This document shows, piece after piece, positions 22,051-28,597 of a stretch of DNA of 28,597 nt. The number at the start of each line of letters is the position of its first letter. The first letter of the stretch is position 1. The position numbers and the translations under genes were made by a program. Location: contig DASTMZ010000117.1 in the NCBI GenBank assembly GCA_035713725.1, positions 1-28,597 of the forward strand. The letters are read 5' to 3'. The DNA is from DASQPR01 sp035713725 (GTDB lineage Bacteria > Actinomycetota > Actinomycetes > Mycobacteriales > Micromonosporaceae). Below the pieces are notes generated by a model. It did not search any database. It was not told the DNA's origin and saw only the letters and a program-made list of their open reading frames with translations.

Positions 22051-23250
22051 CTATCCGTGGGCGGCCGGAGCTACGCCGAGGAAGTCGTCGACCGCGGCGA
22101 GGAACTGTGGCCACGCCGGGTCCTGCCGGGGCAGCAGATGGTTGGCGCTGTCCAGCGGAACCAGCCGGCTGCCCGGGATCAGCGTGGCCAGCAGTCTCGA
22201 TTGCTCGAAGTTGTTGTCCGGTTCGCGGCGCGAACACACGATGAGAGTCGGGACCGTCACGCTCGCCGCAATGTCGGTGACGTCGATGTTTGCGAACGCG
22301 TCGACGAACCGCCACGCGTTCTCCGGCGACGTCGAGCGGCGCTGCAGCTCGTCGAAGTCCCGCCACTGATCCTGGGTGGCCTCCGGCAGGAAGCGGGCCA
22401 CGAACGTCTGCCGGTACGTCGGATCTGGCCGGCCCCAGCCGAGCCGTACCAAATCGACGCGCGCCTCGGCGAGCTCCCGCTCCGGTTGCGTGGTGGCGCG
22501 CACTCGGCGGCCCTGGGCGTAGGCGCCGAGCAGCACGAGATGACTGACGCGATCGGGGTGACGGGCCGCGTACGCGATCGCGACCGGCCCACCCTGCGAA
22601 ATGCCCAGCAGCGGGAACCTGTCGACGCCGGCGGCGTCCACGACGGCCTCGAGGTCGTCGACCCATTCGTCGAGCGTGAAACTCGGAACATCCCAATCGG
22701 ACAGTCCGCACCCCCGCTCGTCGTAGCGGATCAGCCGAAACCGTCGGGACAGCTCGATCAGCCAGTGTCGCCACACCGTGCTGTGCCAGTCGTAGTCGAG
22801 GTGACTCAGCCAGTTCGCCGCCTTCACGAGTGGTGCTCCGGCACCGATCGTCGCGTACGCCAGACGGGTGCCGTCCGTGGTCGTACAGAACCGGATCTGC
22901 TGTTCGGGCGGCGTTCGGGACGGCGCACTGTCCTCGGATCGCCGCTCCACGATCTCGCCAACGAACTGATAACCGCGTCCGTGAACGGTCCGGATCAGCC
23001 GCTGCGTGTGCCCGTCGTCGCCAATCGCCCGACGCGCCGCCTTCACGCGACTGGTCAGAGCCGACTCGCTGACGAATCGGTCGCCCCACACCACGTCCAA
23101 TAGCTCGCCCTTGGGCACCACGCGTCGGCGCTCCCGGATCAGCACCGCCAGGACGTCGAAGACCTGTGGTTCGACCGGCGTGACCTTGCCGTCACGGCGC
23201 AGCTCATACCGGTCGAGATCGAGCTCGCCACCGTCGAATACCAAGATCAA
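22051..23250 (-). CDS. OmpR-type winged-helix DNA-binding domain fused to alpha/beta hydrolase
   Basis: The 399-residue fusion has an OmpR/PhoB-type winged helix at residues 1-95 (LDLDRYELRRDG, EPQVFDVLAVLI, VSESALTSRVKAARRAIGD, IRTVHGRGYQFVGEI). A short linker leads to an alpha/beta hydrolase with oxyanion region around NWLSHLDYDW, the nucleophile elbow LGISQGG (G-x-S-x-G) and a late His in DSANHLLPRQD. Similar fusions are often annotated as transcriptional regulators or adenylate-cyclase-like proteins. The hydrolase may sense a small ester or lactone ligand or act on it. TTG 23250 is chosen since AGGTGA lies five bases upstream and the product then begins at the family position; GTG 23259 or 23265 are alternatives. 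It is divergent from azlC. Confidence 0.87.
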   Translation of the reverse strand: MILVFDGGELDLDRYELRRDGKVTPVEPQVFDVLAVLIRERRRVVPKGELLDVVWGDRFVSESALTSRVKAARRAIGDDGHTQRLIRTVHGRGYQFVGEIVERRSEDSAPSRTPPEQQIRFCTTTDGTRLAYATIGAGAPLVKAANWLSHLDYDWHSTVWRHWLIELSRRFRLIRYDERGCGLSDWDVPSFTLDEWVDDLEAVVDAAGVDRFPLLGISQGGPVAIAYAARHPDRVSHLVLLGAYAQGRRVRATTQPERELAEARVDLVRLGWGRPDPTYRQTFVARFLPEATQDQWRDFDELQRRSTSPENAWRFVDAFANIDVTDIAASVTVPTLIVCSRREPDNNFEQSRLLATLIPGSRLVPLDSANHLLPRQDPAWPQFLAAVDDFLGVAPAAHG

Positions 23251-23366
23251 CGCGGTCACCTGCACCAGGTCTACTGATCATCTCCATCCGGCCTCCAAGT
23301 CTGCGCGCCGGCCTTGACCGACCGTGGTCTTAACGGACCGACCAGCAACACAAGGGATGAACGAAG

Positions 23367-24140
23367 ATGATCAGCTTAACCGCCCACCGTCGCGACGTCG
23401 CCGCCGGCGCTCGCGCGATGGTGCCGGGCATCGTGGCTACCGCACCGTTCGGCCTGGTCATCGGTGTCACTGCCGCTCAGTCGCACCTGCCGACGTTCGC
23501 CGGCTGGCTGACCGGGCCAACGATCTTCGCCGGCAGCGCGCAGCTCACCGCGATTCAGATGTTGAACGCAGGCGCCGCACCCGCCGCGGTGATCGTCACC
23601 GTGCTCATCATCAACGTCCGGCTGATGCTGTATTCGGCGGGCATGATGCCGCACTGGCGCGGTACGCCGCTGTGGTGGCGGGTACTCGCCGGATACCTGC
23701 TCGTCGACCCGTCCTACGCAGTCGGGATACAGCGGTACGAGCAGCCGGGCGACCGTCGCGCTGCACACGTGCACTACTTCGGTGCCGCGATCGCGCTGTG
23801 GCTCAGCTGGCTGGCCGCGATCGCCGCCGGTGCCACGCTCGGCGCCGGACTGCCGCCCGCGCTCCACCTTGACTTCCTCGTACCGCTGTATCTGATCGGC
23901 CAGGTCGTCCCTCGGCTCACGCAGGCCGCGCCGCGGCGCGCCGCCTTGACCTCGGCGGCGGTTGCGGCACTCGCGCTGACCGTGCCCATGCATCTGGGCC
24001 TCGCGGTCGGGATCGTGGCCGGATTGGCCGCCGGCATCGTGCGTGTCAACCGCACGGAGGCGGGCGCCACGGCGACCACCAAGACACTGGCCACGAAGAC
24101 ACCGGCGAACCGGCCACTGGCAAAGGAGATCGCGAAATGA
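23367..24140 (+). CDS. azlC: AzlC-type branched-chain amino acid exporter, large subunit
   Basis: The 257-residue membrane protein is the large subunit of the AzlCD (LIV-E) export system for branched-chain or related amino acids. Family landmarks are ATAPFGLVIGV, FAGSAQLTAIQML, INVRLMLYSAGM and the DPSYAV segment near residue 115. About six to eight membrane helices are present, with a basic tail from residue 225 rich in Thr, Ala and Lys. ATG 23367 follows AAGGGA. The fourth codon is TTA (23376-23378), rare in such GC-rich DNA. The stop overlaps the azlD start (ATGA), the normal coupling for this pair. The divergent winged-helix/hydrolase gene could be its regulator. Confidence 0.93.
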   Translation: MISLTAHRRDVAAGARAMVPGIVATAPFGLVIGVTAAQSHLPTFAGWLTGPTIFAGSAQLTAIQMLNAGAAPAAVIVTVLIINVRLMLYSAGMMPHWRGTPLWWRVLAGYLLVDPSYAVGIQRYEQPGDRRAAHVHYFGAAIALWLSWLAAIAAGATLGAGLPPALHLDFLVPLYLIGQVVPRLTQAAPRRAALTSAAVAALALTVPMHLGLAVGIVAGLAAGIVRVNRTEAGATATTKTLATKTPANRPLAKEIAK

Positions 24141-24457
24141 ACGCCTGGACTGTCATCGCCCTGGCCGGCATCGGCAGCCTCGTGCTGCGGATCAGCATGG
24201 TCACCGCGGCCGACCGCATCCGGATTCCGAAGCGCCTGGAACAGTTGTCCGCGCTGGTCGCCCCCGCCGCGTTGGCGGCGCTCGCGACCACCGGCATCGC
24301 CAGCGCGACGACGTCGGTTGGAATCAGAGCGGCCGCCGCACCGCTGATCGCCGCGGCGGTCGCGGTGCTGGCCGTCTGGCTTACGCGGTCGCCGCACGCC
24401 GCCATGCTGGCCGGGATGGCGGCGCTGTGGCTGATGACGGCCCTGCTGCCCGCATAG
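24137..24457 (+). CDS. azlD: AzlD-type branched-chain amino acid exporter, small subunit
   Basis: The 106-residue protein has four hydrophobic segments and the AzlD pattern: LAGIGSLVLRISMV at the start, PKRLEQLSALVAPAALAAL in the middle and the final WLTRSPHAAMLAGMAALWL. It forms a two-component exporter with AzlC. ATG 24137 overlaps the azlC stop by four bases. Confidence 0.92.
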   Translation: MNAWTVIALAGIGSLVLRISMVTAADRIRIPKRLEQLSALVAPAALAALATTGIASATTSVGIRAAAAPLIAAAVAVLAVWLTRSPHAAMLAGMAALWLMTALLPA

Positions 24458-24462
24458 CGGGC
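24448..24462. terminator. Hairpin at the azlD stop codon
   Basis: GCCCGC (24448-24453) and GCGGGC (24457-24462) pair around the loop ATA. The TAG stop lies in the loop and stem. It is in the gap between convergent genes and has no T-run. Confidence 0.4.
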
Positions 24463-24487
24463 GTGCGGTCGGCCACGAATCGGTGTG

Positions 24488-24850
24488 CTACCGCATATAC
24501 CCCAGCTCGCCGAGCGTCGCGGTGTAGTTGCCGATCAACTGCTGCGTGGTCTGGTCGGAGCCACCCGCGTAGGCGTCGACGCGGAAGTCCTTCACCAGCG
24601 CGCTGGCCTGGTCGGTCAGCTTGAGCGTGTCGTCCTCGACCAGGATCTTCATGAGCTCGTCGAGCTCACCCTCGATCATCATGAAGCCACCGGTCCGACC
24701 GGTGACCGAGAAATATTCGTGGTGGCCGTGTACGCGGCCCTGCTTCGCCATTCCCTCGAAGTGTGCAATCGCGCGACCGAATACATCTAGGCCGGTTGCC
24801 TCGCGACCCGCCACGGACGCGCCCCACGAGATCCGTATTGCGCCATTCAT
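24488..24850 (-). CDS. Conserved hypothetical protein, 120 residues
   Basis: A small soluble protein with no signal peptide or membrane segment. It begins NGAIRISWGASVAGREATGLDVFGRAIAHFE, written here in outline, continues with HGHHEYFSVTGRTGGFMMIEG and a helical C-terminal half (LDELMKILVEDDTLKL, ALVKDFRVDAY). The alternation of strand and helix suggests a ferredoxin-like or stress-responsive barrel fold, but I do not recognise the family. ATG 24850 is fixed by GGGAGG five bases upstream. On the minus strand TATAGT (24905-24910) is a likely -10. Confidence 0.82.
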   Translation of the reverse strand: MNGAIRISWGASVAGREATGLDVFGRAIAHFEGMAKQGRVHGHHEYFSVTGRTGGFMMIEGELDELMKILVEDDTLKLTDQASALVKDFRVDAYAGGSDQTTQQLIGNYTATLGELGYMR

Positions 24851-24885
24851 GGTGTCCTCCCCGCAGAGATGTTCGATTCCGCACC

Positions 24886-24910
24886 AACCTCGGGTGAGGT
24901 TCCGACTATA
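24886..24910 (-). promoter_or_regulatory. -10 box and inverted repeat upstream of the 120-residue protein
   Basis: TATAGT on the minus strand (24905-24910) is a good -10. Directly downstream, AACCTC-N4-GAGGTT (24886-24901) covers the expected transcription start, a repressor-like position. No clear -35 was found. Confidence 0.4.
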
Positions 24911-25002
24911 GGGACCGCCGAGCGCTGGATCTGGGGATTCGGCATCTCGGGCTCGGTATCTCGGCGATCGGCCAAGTAATGCCGGGCGGACCCTCGACTT
25001 CA

Positions 25003-25073
25003 TGTCGTACGACACCCAAGGGGCGGGAGCGACACGTCAGTACGTGTGGTGTACGGCATCGATGCCCGTACAC
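25003..25073 (+). promoter_or_regulatory. Structured leader with three palindromes before a secreted peptide gene
   Basis: TGTCGTACGACA (25003-25014) is a perfect 12-bp palindrome. ACACGT-CAGT-ACGTGT (25032-25047) is a tetraloop hairpin. GTGTAC (25049-25054) and GTACAC (25068-25073) enclose GGCATCGATGCC, giving a long hairpin with one bulged C. The ribosome site follows at about 25092. Confidence 0.6.
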
Positions 25074-25103
25074 GTCCGCAGTTCGCTCGATGAGGAGATA
25101 CCG

Positions 25104-25310
25104 ATGTTCCAGCTCCGTACCGCCGCCGTCCGCCGCGTTGCCACCACCGCGCTGTCCACCGCCGCCATTGCGCTCGCCATCATGGTCACCGGCGCGCCCG
25201 CCCACGCAACATCCGCGAACTCCACGGGTGGGCACTCCGCTGCCGGCGCCGCCTCGACCGCGATTTGCCCGAGCGGGTACCGGTCGCTGAACGGTCACGC
25301 CTGCCCGTAG
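25104..25310 (+). CDS. Small secreted peptide with two cysteines
   Basis: The 68-residue product has a clear Sec signal: basic start (RTAAVRR), hydrophobic core (ALSTAAIALAIMVTGA) and cleavage after APAHA (A35). The predicted mature peptide is 33 residues, rich in Ser, Gly and Ala, and ends CPSGYRSLNGHACP with C55 and C67, which may form a disulfide. No family was recognised. ATG 25104 has GAGGAG seven bases upstream; the open frame continues further up to 25002 but that region forms hairpins and lacks a ribosome site. Function could be signalling, adhesion or defence; nothing visible decides it. Confidence 0.75.
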   Translation: MFQLRTAAVRRVATTALSTAAIALAIMVTGAPAHATSANSTGGHSAAGAASTAICPSGYRSLNGHACP

Positions 25311-25322
25311 CACCGGCGCCGC

Positions 25323-25348
25323 GCCGGCCACGGCCCATCGTGGCCGGC
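25323..25348. terminator. 10-bp perfect hairpin between convergent genes
   Basis: GCCGGCCACG (25323-25332) and CGTGGCCGGC (25339-25348) pair fully around the loop GCCCAT. It lies between the stops of the secreted peptide gene (25310) and the small membrane protein (25370) and should act in both directions. Confidence 0.65.
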
Positions 25349-25369
25349 TCGGGCGCGGCCGAACCGCGG

Positions 25370-25576
25370 TCAACGCAGCTTTGCGACGGCGAGGTAGAGG
25401 ATCGCGCCGATCGGGAACGTGAACACGATGGCCGCGGCCCAGCCCTTGCGCGTCAGGTACGCAAGCTCATCGTCACGAGTCTGCGCTAGGTCTCGAAGAA
25501 GCACCGTGTCGATGCGGATCATCGCGGCCAGCACGCAGAGCAACGTCAGCAGTGCGACGATCTGCACCGGGCTCAC
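25370..25576 (-). CDS. Small membrane protein, PLDc_N-like
   Basis: The 68-residue protein has two membrane helices (VQIVALLTLLCVLAAMI and WAAAIVFTFPIGAILYLAV) joined by a charged segment (RDLAQTRDDELAYLTRKG). The second helix with K-x-W-...-FPIG-x-x-LYL matches the PLDc_N (phospholipase D-nuclease N-terminal) motif found alone in many short actinobacterial proteins. Function is unknown. GTG 25576 has GGGAGGA seven bases upstream. The frame is open further upstream but without a better start. Confidence 0.78.
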   Translation of the reverse strand: MSPVQIVALLTLLCVLAAMIRIDTVLLRDLAQTRDDELAYLTRKGWAAAIVFTFPIGAILYLAVAKLR

Positions 25577-25685
25577 CGAGTGTTCCTCCCCCGCCGGCCG
25601 ACTCCCCCGAGGTTGTGTCTGTCCCGCGCCGCGACAATTTGCCGGCGCGAACGCTAGCACCGGCGAGCGTACGCGTCGATCGCAA

Positions 25686-26144
25686 TCACGCGGTGCGCTG
25701 GAATTCGGCGATCCAGTTCGTCTCCCAGGTGCTCCCCTGGTCGACCGAGAATGCCTGCTCCCATCGGCAGGACTGATCGGTGATCCGCGACCAGATGTAG
25801 ACGCATCTGATTTGTTTGCCGTCGTAGACGTCGTCGCCGTCGAAGACGCCGCGTCCATCGTCGTGGAACCGTCCAACCACGGGTGGCAGGGCGAGGCCGC
25901 TGCGACTGCTTGCCCAGTAGAGTGACCACTCGTCGCGTTCCTTGTCGTACAAGCGAAGCGTGACGCCACCCCAGCCCAGCGACGGGAACGTCACCTCGTC
26001 GACGTTTCCGGCACCGTCGAACACGCTCCAGCACCGTGTCACGCCCTCGAACTCGTACCACTCCTGGCAGCCGGTGAGCACCTCGCGCAGTCGCCGCTGG
26101 GTCGAGGTCCATTCGCCGACGAAGAAGTCAAAATTGTTCGTCAT
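25686..26144 (-). CDS. DUF1579-like conserved protein
   Basis: The 152-residue protein starts FDFFVGEWTSTQRRL and alternates beta strands rich in aromatic residues (WSVFDGAG, VTLRLYDKERDEWSLYWASS, GRGVFDGDD, CVYIWSRI, CRWEQAFSVDQGSTWETNW). This pattern is that of the DUF1579-like, lipocalin-shaped proteins whose biochemical role is unknown. No signal peptide is present. It is divergent from a WYL-domain regulator, with a palindrome between them, so it is probably that regulator's target. Confidence 0.82.
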   Translation of the reverse strand: MTNNFDFFVGEWTSTQRRLREVLTGCQEWYEFEGVTRCWSVFDGAGNVDEVTFPSLGWGGVTLRLYDKERDEWSLYWASSRSGLALPPVVGRFHDDGRGVFDGDDVYDGKQIRCVYIWSRITDQSCRWEQAFSVDQGSTWETNWIAEFQRTA

Positions 26145-26167
26145 GGCCGCACGCTAACCAGCCGTTG

Positions 26168-26184
26168 CTGACACCTTGTGTCAG
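26168..26184. promoter_or_regulatory. Operator candidate CTGACAC-N3-GTGTCAG
   Basis: CTGACAC (26168-26174) and GTGTCAG (26178-26184) are perfect inverted repeats around CTT. The site is 24 bp upstream of the DUF1579-like start and 80 bp upstream of the WYL regulator start. It is a likely binding site for that regulator. Confidence 0.6.
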
Positions 26185-26251
26185 TGGCCGGCGAGCTGTT
26201 GGTCGGAACGAGGCGACCTATCCGGCGGCACGAATTGTCGGCGGTCGGCGA

Positions 26252-26257
26252 CATACT
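26252..26257 (+). promoter_or_regulatory. Candidate leaderless -10 box for the WYL regulator
   Basis: CATACT is followed by six bases and the GTG start at 26264, which has no Shine-Dalgarno sequence. This repeats the arrangement seen before the phosphodiesterase gene. Confidence 0.4.
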
Positions 26258-26263
26258 CCGGCG

Positions 26264-27298
26264 GTGCGTGCCAGTCGCTTGCTCTCCATCCTCCTGCTGT
26301 TGCAGGTGCGCGGGCGGATGACGGCCGAGGCGCTCGCCACCGAGCTCGACGTCTCGCTGCGCACGATCTATCGAGACATCGAGGCGTTGCACGAGTCGGG
26401 CGTGGCACTCTATGGCCAGGCCGGCCGTGACGGCGGGTTCCAGCTCGTGGACGGCTACCGTACGAGACTGACCGGTCTCACCGCCGACGAGGCGGCGGCG
26501 CTGTCGCTGGCCGCGTTGCCCGCCGCGGCGCGCGATCTCGGGCTCAGCTCGGCGGCCGCCGGTGCCGCCACGAAGCTGTCCGCCGCGCTGAGCGACGATC
26601 TCCGGCGCCGCGCCGACCACATCCAACGCCGGCTCTACTTCGACCCAATAGCGTGGTACGAGGAGCCGGACACCACTTCGCTGCTGTCGACCGTCGCCGA
26701 CGCCGTCTGGCACGATCGCCGGCTGCGCGTCACATACCGGCGATGGAAGGCGCCGGACCAGGTCGAGCGGACGCTCGAGCCGTTCGGTCTCGTGTTGAAG
26801 AGCGGCCGGTGGTACGTCGTGGCGCGCGGCGGTGCGCGCGTCGACCCGAATGTCGGCACCTATCGGGTGTCACAGATCCTGGCAGCAACGCCCACCGGCG
26901 AGCACTTCGTGCGGCCGGACGACTTCGACCTCGCGGCGCATTGGCGTGCCTACCTCGCCGACTTCGCGATCCGGCGCCACCAGGAGCACGCGACCGTACG
27001 CATGTCGCCGTTGGCACGGCAGCGGATGGCGCACGTCATGGAGCCCGCCATTGTGAACGCGGTCGACGCGAGCGCCGGGCCGGCCGACGCGGACGGTTGG
27101 GTGCCGGCTCGCATCCCGATCGAGTCGATCCGCCACGCACACGACGAGTTGCTGCGGCTCGGCGCGGAGGTCGAGGTGTTGGCGCCGGCGGCGCTGCGCG
27201 AGCTGCTCGGCCGAACGGCGGCTGCGCTCGCGGCGCGCTATGACAATCCGGCACGCGACGGGACGGCGCCGGCCCAACCCGTACCCGTGGGATCGTAG
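26264..27298 (+). CDS. WYL-domain transcriptional regulator (YafY/DeoR-like HTH)
   Basis: The 344-residue protein has an N-terminal winged HTH (ASRLLSILLLLQVRGRMTAEALATEL, outline of residues 3-28, then DVSLRTIYRDIEALHESGV) and a WYL domain in the centre (about 140-220: LRVTYRRWKAPDQVERTLEPFGLVLKSGRWYVVARGG in outline). The sensor part lies around WYVVA, followed by a C-terminal WCX-like extension. Such proteins sense a ligand (in some cases nucleic acid) and mostly regulate adjacent genes. GTG 26264 is used; a TTG at 26165 lies inside the operator region and is rejected. The DUF429 gene follows four bases after its stop. Confidence 0.9.
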   Translation: MRASRLLSILLLLQVRGRMTAEALATELDVSLRTIYRDIEALHESGVALYGQAGRDGGFQLVDGYRTRLTGLTADEAAALSLAALPAAARDLGLSSAAAGAATKLSAALSDDLRRRADHIQRRLYFDPIAWYEEPDTTSLLSTVADAVWHDRRLRVTYRRWKAPDQVERTLEPFGLVLKSGRWYVVARGGARVDPNVGTYRVSQILAATPTGEHFVRPDDFDLAAHWRAYLADFAIRRHQEHATVRMSPLARQRMAHVMEPAIVNAVDASAGPADADGWVPARIPIESIRHAHDELLRLGAEVEVLAPAALRELLGRTAAALAARYDNPARDGTAPAQPVPVGS

Positions 27299-27302
27299 GC
27301 GC

Positions 27303-28061
27303 GTGCGGACCCTGGGCATCGACCTCGCCGCGTCGCCCACGCGCGCCGCTGCCTGCACGCTGACGTGGTCGGCCGCGGCAGTGACCGGCGACCTTCATCC
27401 GCCGCCGTTGGATGACGACGATCTGCTGCGACTGATGCGTTCCGCCGACCGCGTCGGCATCGACTGTCCGCTCGGCTGGTCGGTCGCGTTCGTCGACGCG
27501 ATCGCCGCACACCGCCAAGGTGCGCCGTGGCCGGGACGCGCCGCCGCCGACCAGGTCGCCCATCGACGCGGTCTGGTTTATCGCCGGACCGACGAGATCC
27601 TCGCCGCGACGGGTTCGCGCCCGCTGAGCGTGTCGACCGATCGCATCGGGGTCGTCGCGCTTCGCTGCGCGCTCCTCCTCGACGCGTTCGCGCCATCTGA
27701 TGGCACGACCGCGCCGGACCGATCCGGCGCGTCGGTGGTGGCCGAGGTCTATCCGGCCGCGGCGATGCGTCACTGGGGTCTGGCCACGGGCGGATACAAG
27801 ACATCACGGGTACGAGCAACCGCCGCGCTCGACCGACTCGTGGCGGAGTTGCGGGCCGCCGTGCCGTGGCTCGAGTTGCCGGATGAAGCGTGGGACATCT
27901 GCCGACGGTCGGATCACGCGTTCGACGCGGTGATCGCGGCGCTCGTCACCCGTGCGGTCGCCCGCGGCCTCACCACCGGCCCCGGGCCGGATGATCGGAC
28001 GCTCGCCGCCGTCGAGGGCTGGATCCACGTACCCACGTGCTCGCTCGCCGAGCTGCGATAG
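27303..28061 (+). CDS. DUF429 protein (RNase H-like fold)
   Basis: The 252-residue protein has the DUF429 pattern: GIDLAASPTRAAACTL at the start, VGIDCPLGW (residues 56-64), RRTDEILAATGSRPLS, VAEVYPAAAMRHW and a final helix DHAFDAVIAALVTRAVARG. The alternating Asp residues (D7, D58, and D in DHAFDAV) suit an RNase H-like metal site. The biochemical role is unknown. GTG 27303 starts four bases after the WYL gene stop, so the two are co-transcribed. Confidence 0.87.
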   Translation: MRTLGIDLAASPTRAAACTLTWSAAAVTGDLHPPPLDDDDLLRLMRSADRVGIDCPLGWSVAFVDAIAAHRQGAPWPGRAAADQVAHRRGLVYRRTDEILAATGSRPLSVSTDRIGVVALRCALLLDAFAPSDGTTAPDRSGASVVAEVYPAAAMRHWGLATGGYKTSRVRATAALDRLVAELRAAVPWLELPDEAWDICRRSDHAFDAVIAALVTRAVARGLTTGPGPDDRTLAAVEGWIHVPTCSLAELR

Positions 28062-28125
28062 GCCCGGACGCCGGGCGTTTTGGAACTCCGTGGCGCGACG
28101 CTGCGCGGATGCGCATCATGGGCGG

Positions 28126-28597
28126 GTGATCGTCAGACGCGAAGAGCAACCGGACATTGACGCGATCCGTGCCGTGACGCAGGCCGCGTTCGCGCCCGAC
28201 AAGACTGGGTCCGGCTCGCCCGATCTCGTCGCGGAGGCGCGGCTTGTCGACGACCTGCGCGCCGATGTCGGCTGGCTGCCGGCTCTATCGCTGGTGGCGG
28301 TGGTGGACGGTACGGTCGTCGGCCACGTCGCCACGACCCGCGGCCGCGTCGGCGACGTACCCGTGCTCGGGCTCGGCCCGCTCAGCGTGTTGCCGGAGCA
28401 TCAACGTCGAGGAATCGGATCCGCGTTGGTGCACACGACGCTCGGCGCGGCCGACGCGCTGGGCGAGCCGCTCGTTGCGCTGCTCGGAAGTCCGGACTAC
28501 TACGGGCGCTTCGGGTTCGTACCCGCGACCGAACACGGCATCCAGGCGCCAGACCCGACGTGGGCCCGGTTCTTCCAGGTACGGCTGCTCAGCGCGT
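28126..28597 (+). CDS. GNAT N-acetyltransferase, partial at right edge
   Basis: The reading frame runs from GTG 28126 off the window (157 complete residues). It begins IVRREEQPDIDAIRAVTQAAF and contains LGLGPLSVLPEHQRRGIGSALV, the acetyl-CoA motif (Q-R-R-G-I-G), and the YYGRFGFVPA signature of the YhbS-type (COG3153) acetyltransferases. The substrate is unknown. The GTG lacks a Shine-Dalgarno sequence; CATCAT ends six bases before it and may be a leaderless -10. Confidence 0.88.
   Translation, partial: MIVRREEQPDIDAIRAVTQAAFAPDKTGSGSPDLVAEARLVDDLRADVGWLPALSLVAVVDGTVVGHVATTRGRVGDVPVLGLGPLSVLPEHQRRGIGSALVHTTLGAADALGEPLVALLGSPDYYGRFGFVPATEHGIQAPDPTWARFFQVRLLSA

Noticed and set aside
21328..23103. 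Plus-strand open frame of 591 codons opposite the secreted Cys-rich and hydrolase genes
   Set aside because: Composition is that of an antisense shadow; the minus strand encodes recognisable domains throughout.
23266..23366. Repeated GACCGACC motifs between the hydrolase fusion and azlC as operators
   Set aside because: Two short GC-rich direct repeats are expected by chance here and no -10 box is spaced to the TTGACC.

Overview
The window is very GC-rich, uses GTG/TTG starts often, has strongly G/C-biased third codon positions, and carries families typical of high-GC Gram-positives (DUF1707, DUF429, WYL regulators, FUSC exporters, a PaaK/F390-synthetase-like ligase). It reads as a chromosomal segment of an actinobacterium; the genus cannot be fixed from the sequence alone. 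About 31 protein genes are supported. I see no rRNA, tRNA or CRISPR array.

Layout. 1-5.6 kb: tail of an unknown gene, a UMF1-type MFS transporter, a glycerophosphodiester phosphodiesterase, a LuxR-type HTH protein, then DUF1707, PlsC-type acyltransferase and a conserved A/P/K-rich protein on the minus strand. 5.7-6.2 kb: a GNAT acetyltransferase. 6.4-10.3 kb: a compact redox-signalling cassette made of a receiver-domain/thioredoxin-reductase-like flavoprotein, a cyclic-nucleotide-domain histidine kinase and a UBP zinc-finger protein. 10.3-12.6 kb: a FUSC exporter. 12.6-15.0 kb: two small-molecule phosphotransferases and a crystallin-J1-labelled protein. 15.1-17.6 kb: a zinc-knuckle coiled-coil protein divergent from a tyrosine recombinase, with two imperfect inverted repeats between them. 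17.7-21.0 kb (minus strand): cupredoxin, a 30-residue peptide, a PaaK-like adenylate-forming enzyme and a nine-TM protein with the YD / GxGD / PAL signature of presenilin-type intramembrane proteases. 21.2-23.3 kb: a secreted Cys-rich protein and a winged-helix/alpha-beta-hydrolase fusion. 23.4-24.5 kb: AzlC/AzlD amino-acid exporter. 24.5-28.6 kb: small proteins, a secreted two-Cys peptide with a structured leader, a DUF1579-like protein divergent from a WYL regulator, a DUF429 protein and a truncated GNAT.

The most interesting part is the 17.7-21.0 kb unit. A tiny membrane peptide with a strong ribosome site and a lipobox-like LFAAC-AGGS end is followed by a perfect 10-bp stem-loop, then by a carboxylate-activating enzyme and an apparent intramembrane aspartyl protease translationally coupled to it. 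A secreted type-1 copper protein and a promoter with an adjacent 9-7-9 palindrome lie upstream. This organisation (abundant small precursor, attenuating hairpin, modifying enzyme, membrane protease) suggests an undescribed peptide-processing system, but its function is inference. The redox/kinase/UBP cassette is a second signalling system of little-known function.

A second theme is recent repeat growth inside genes: in-frame 15-, 21- and 18-bp tandem repeats in the kinase tail, the recombinase linker and the membrane-protease tail, plus a 19-bp duplication that doubles a Shine-Dalgarno sequence.
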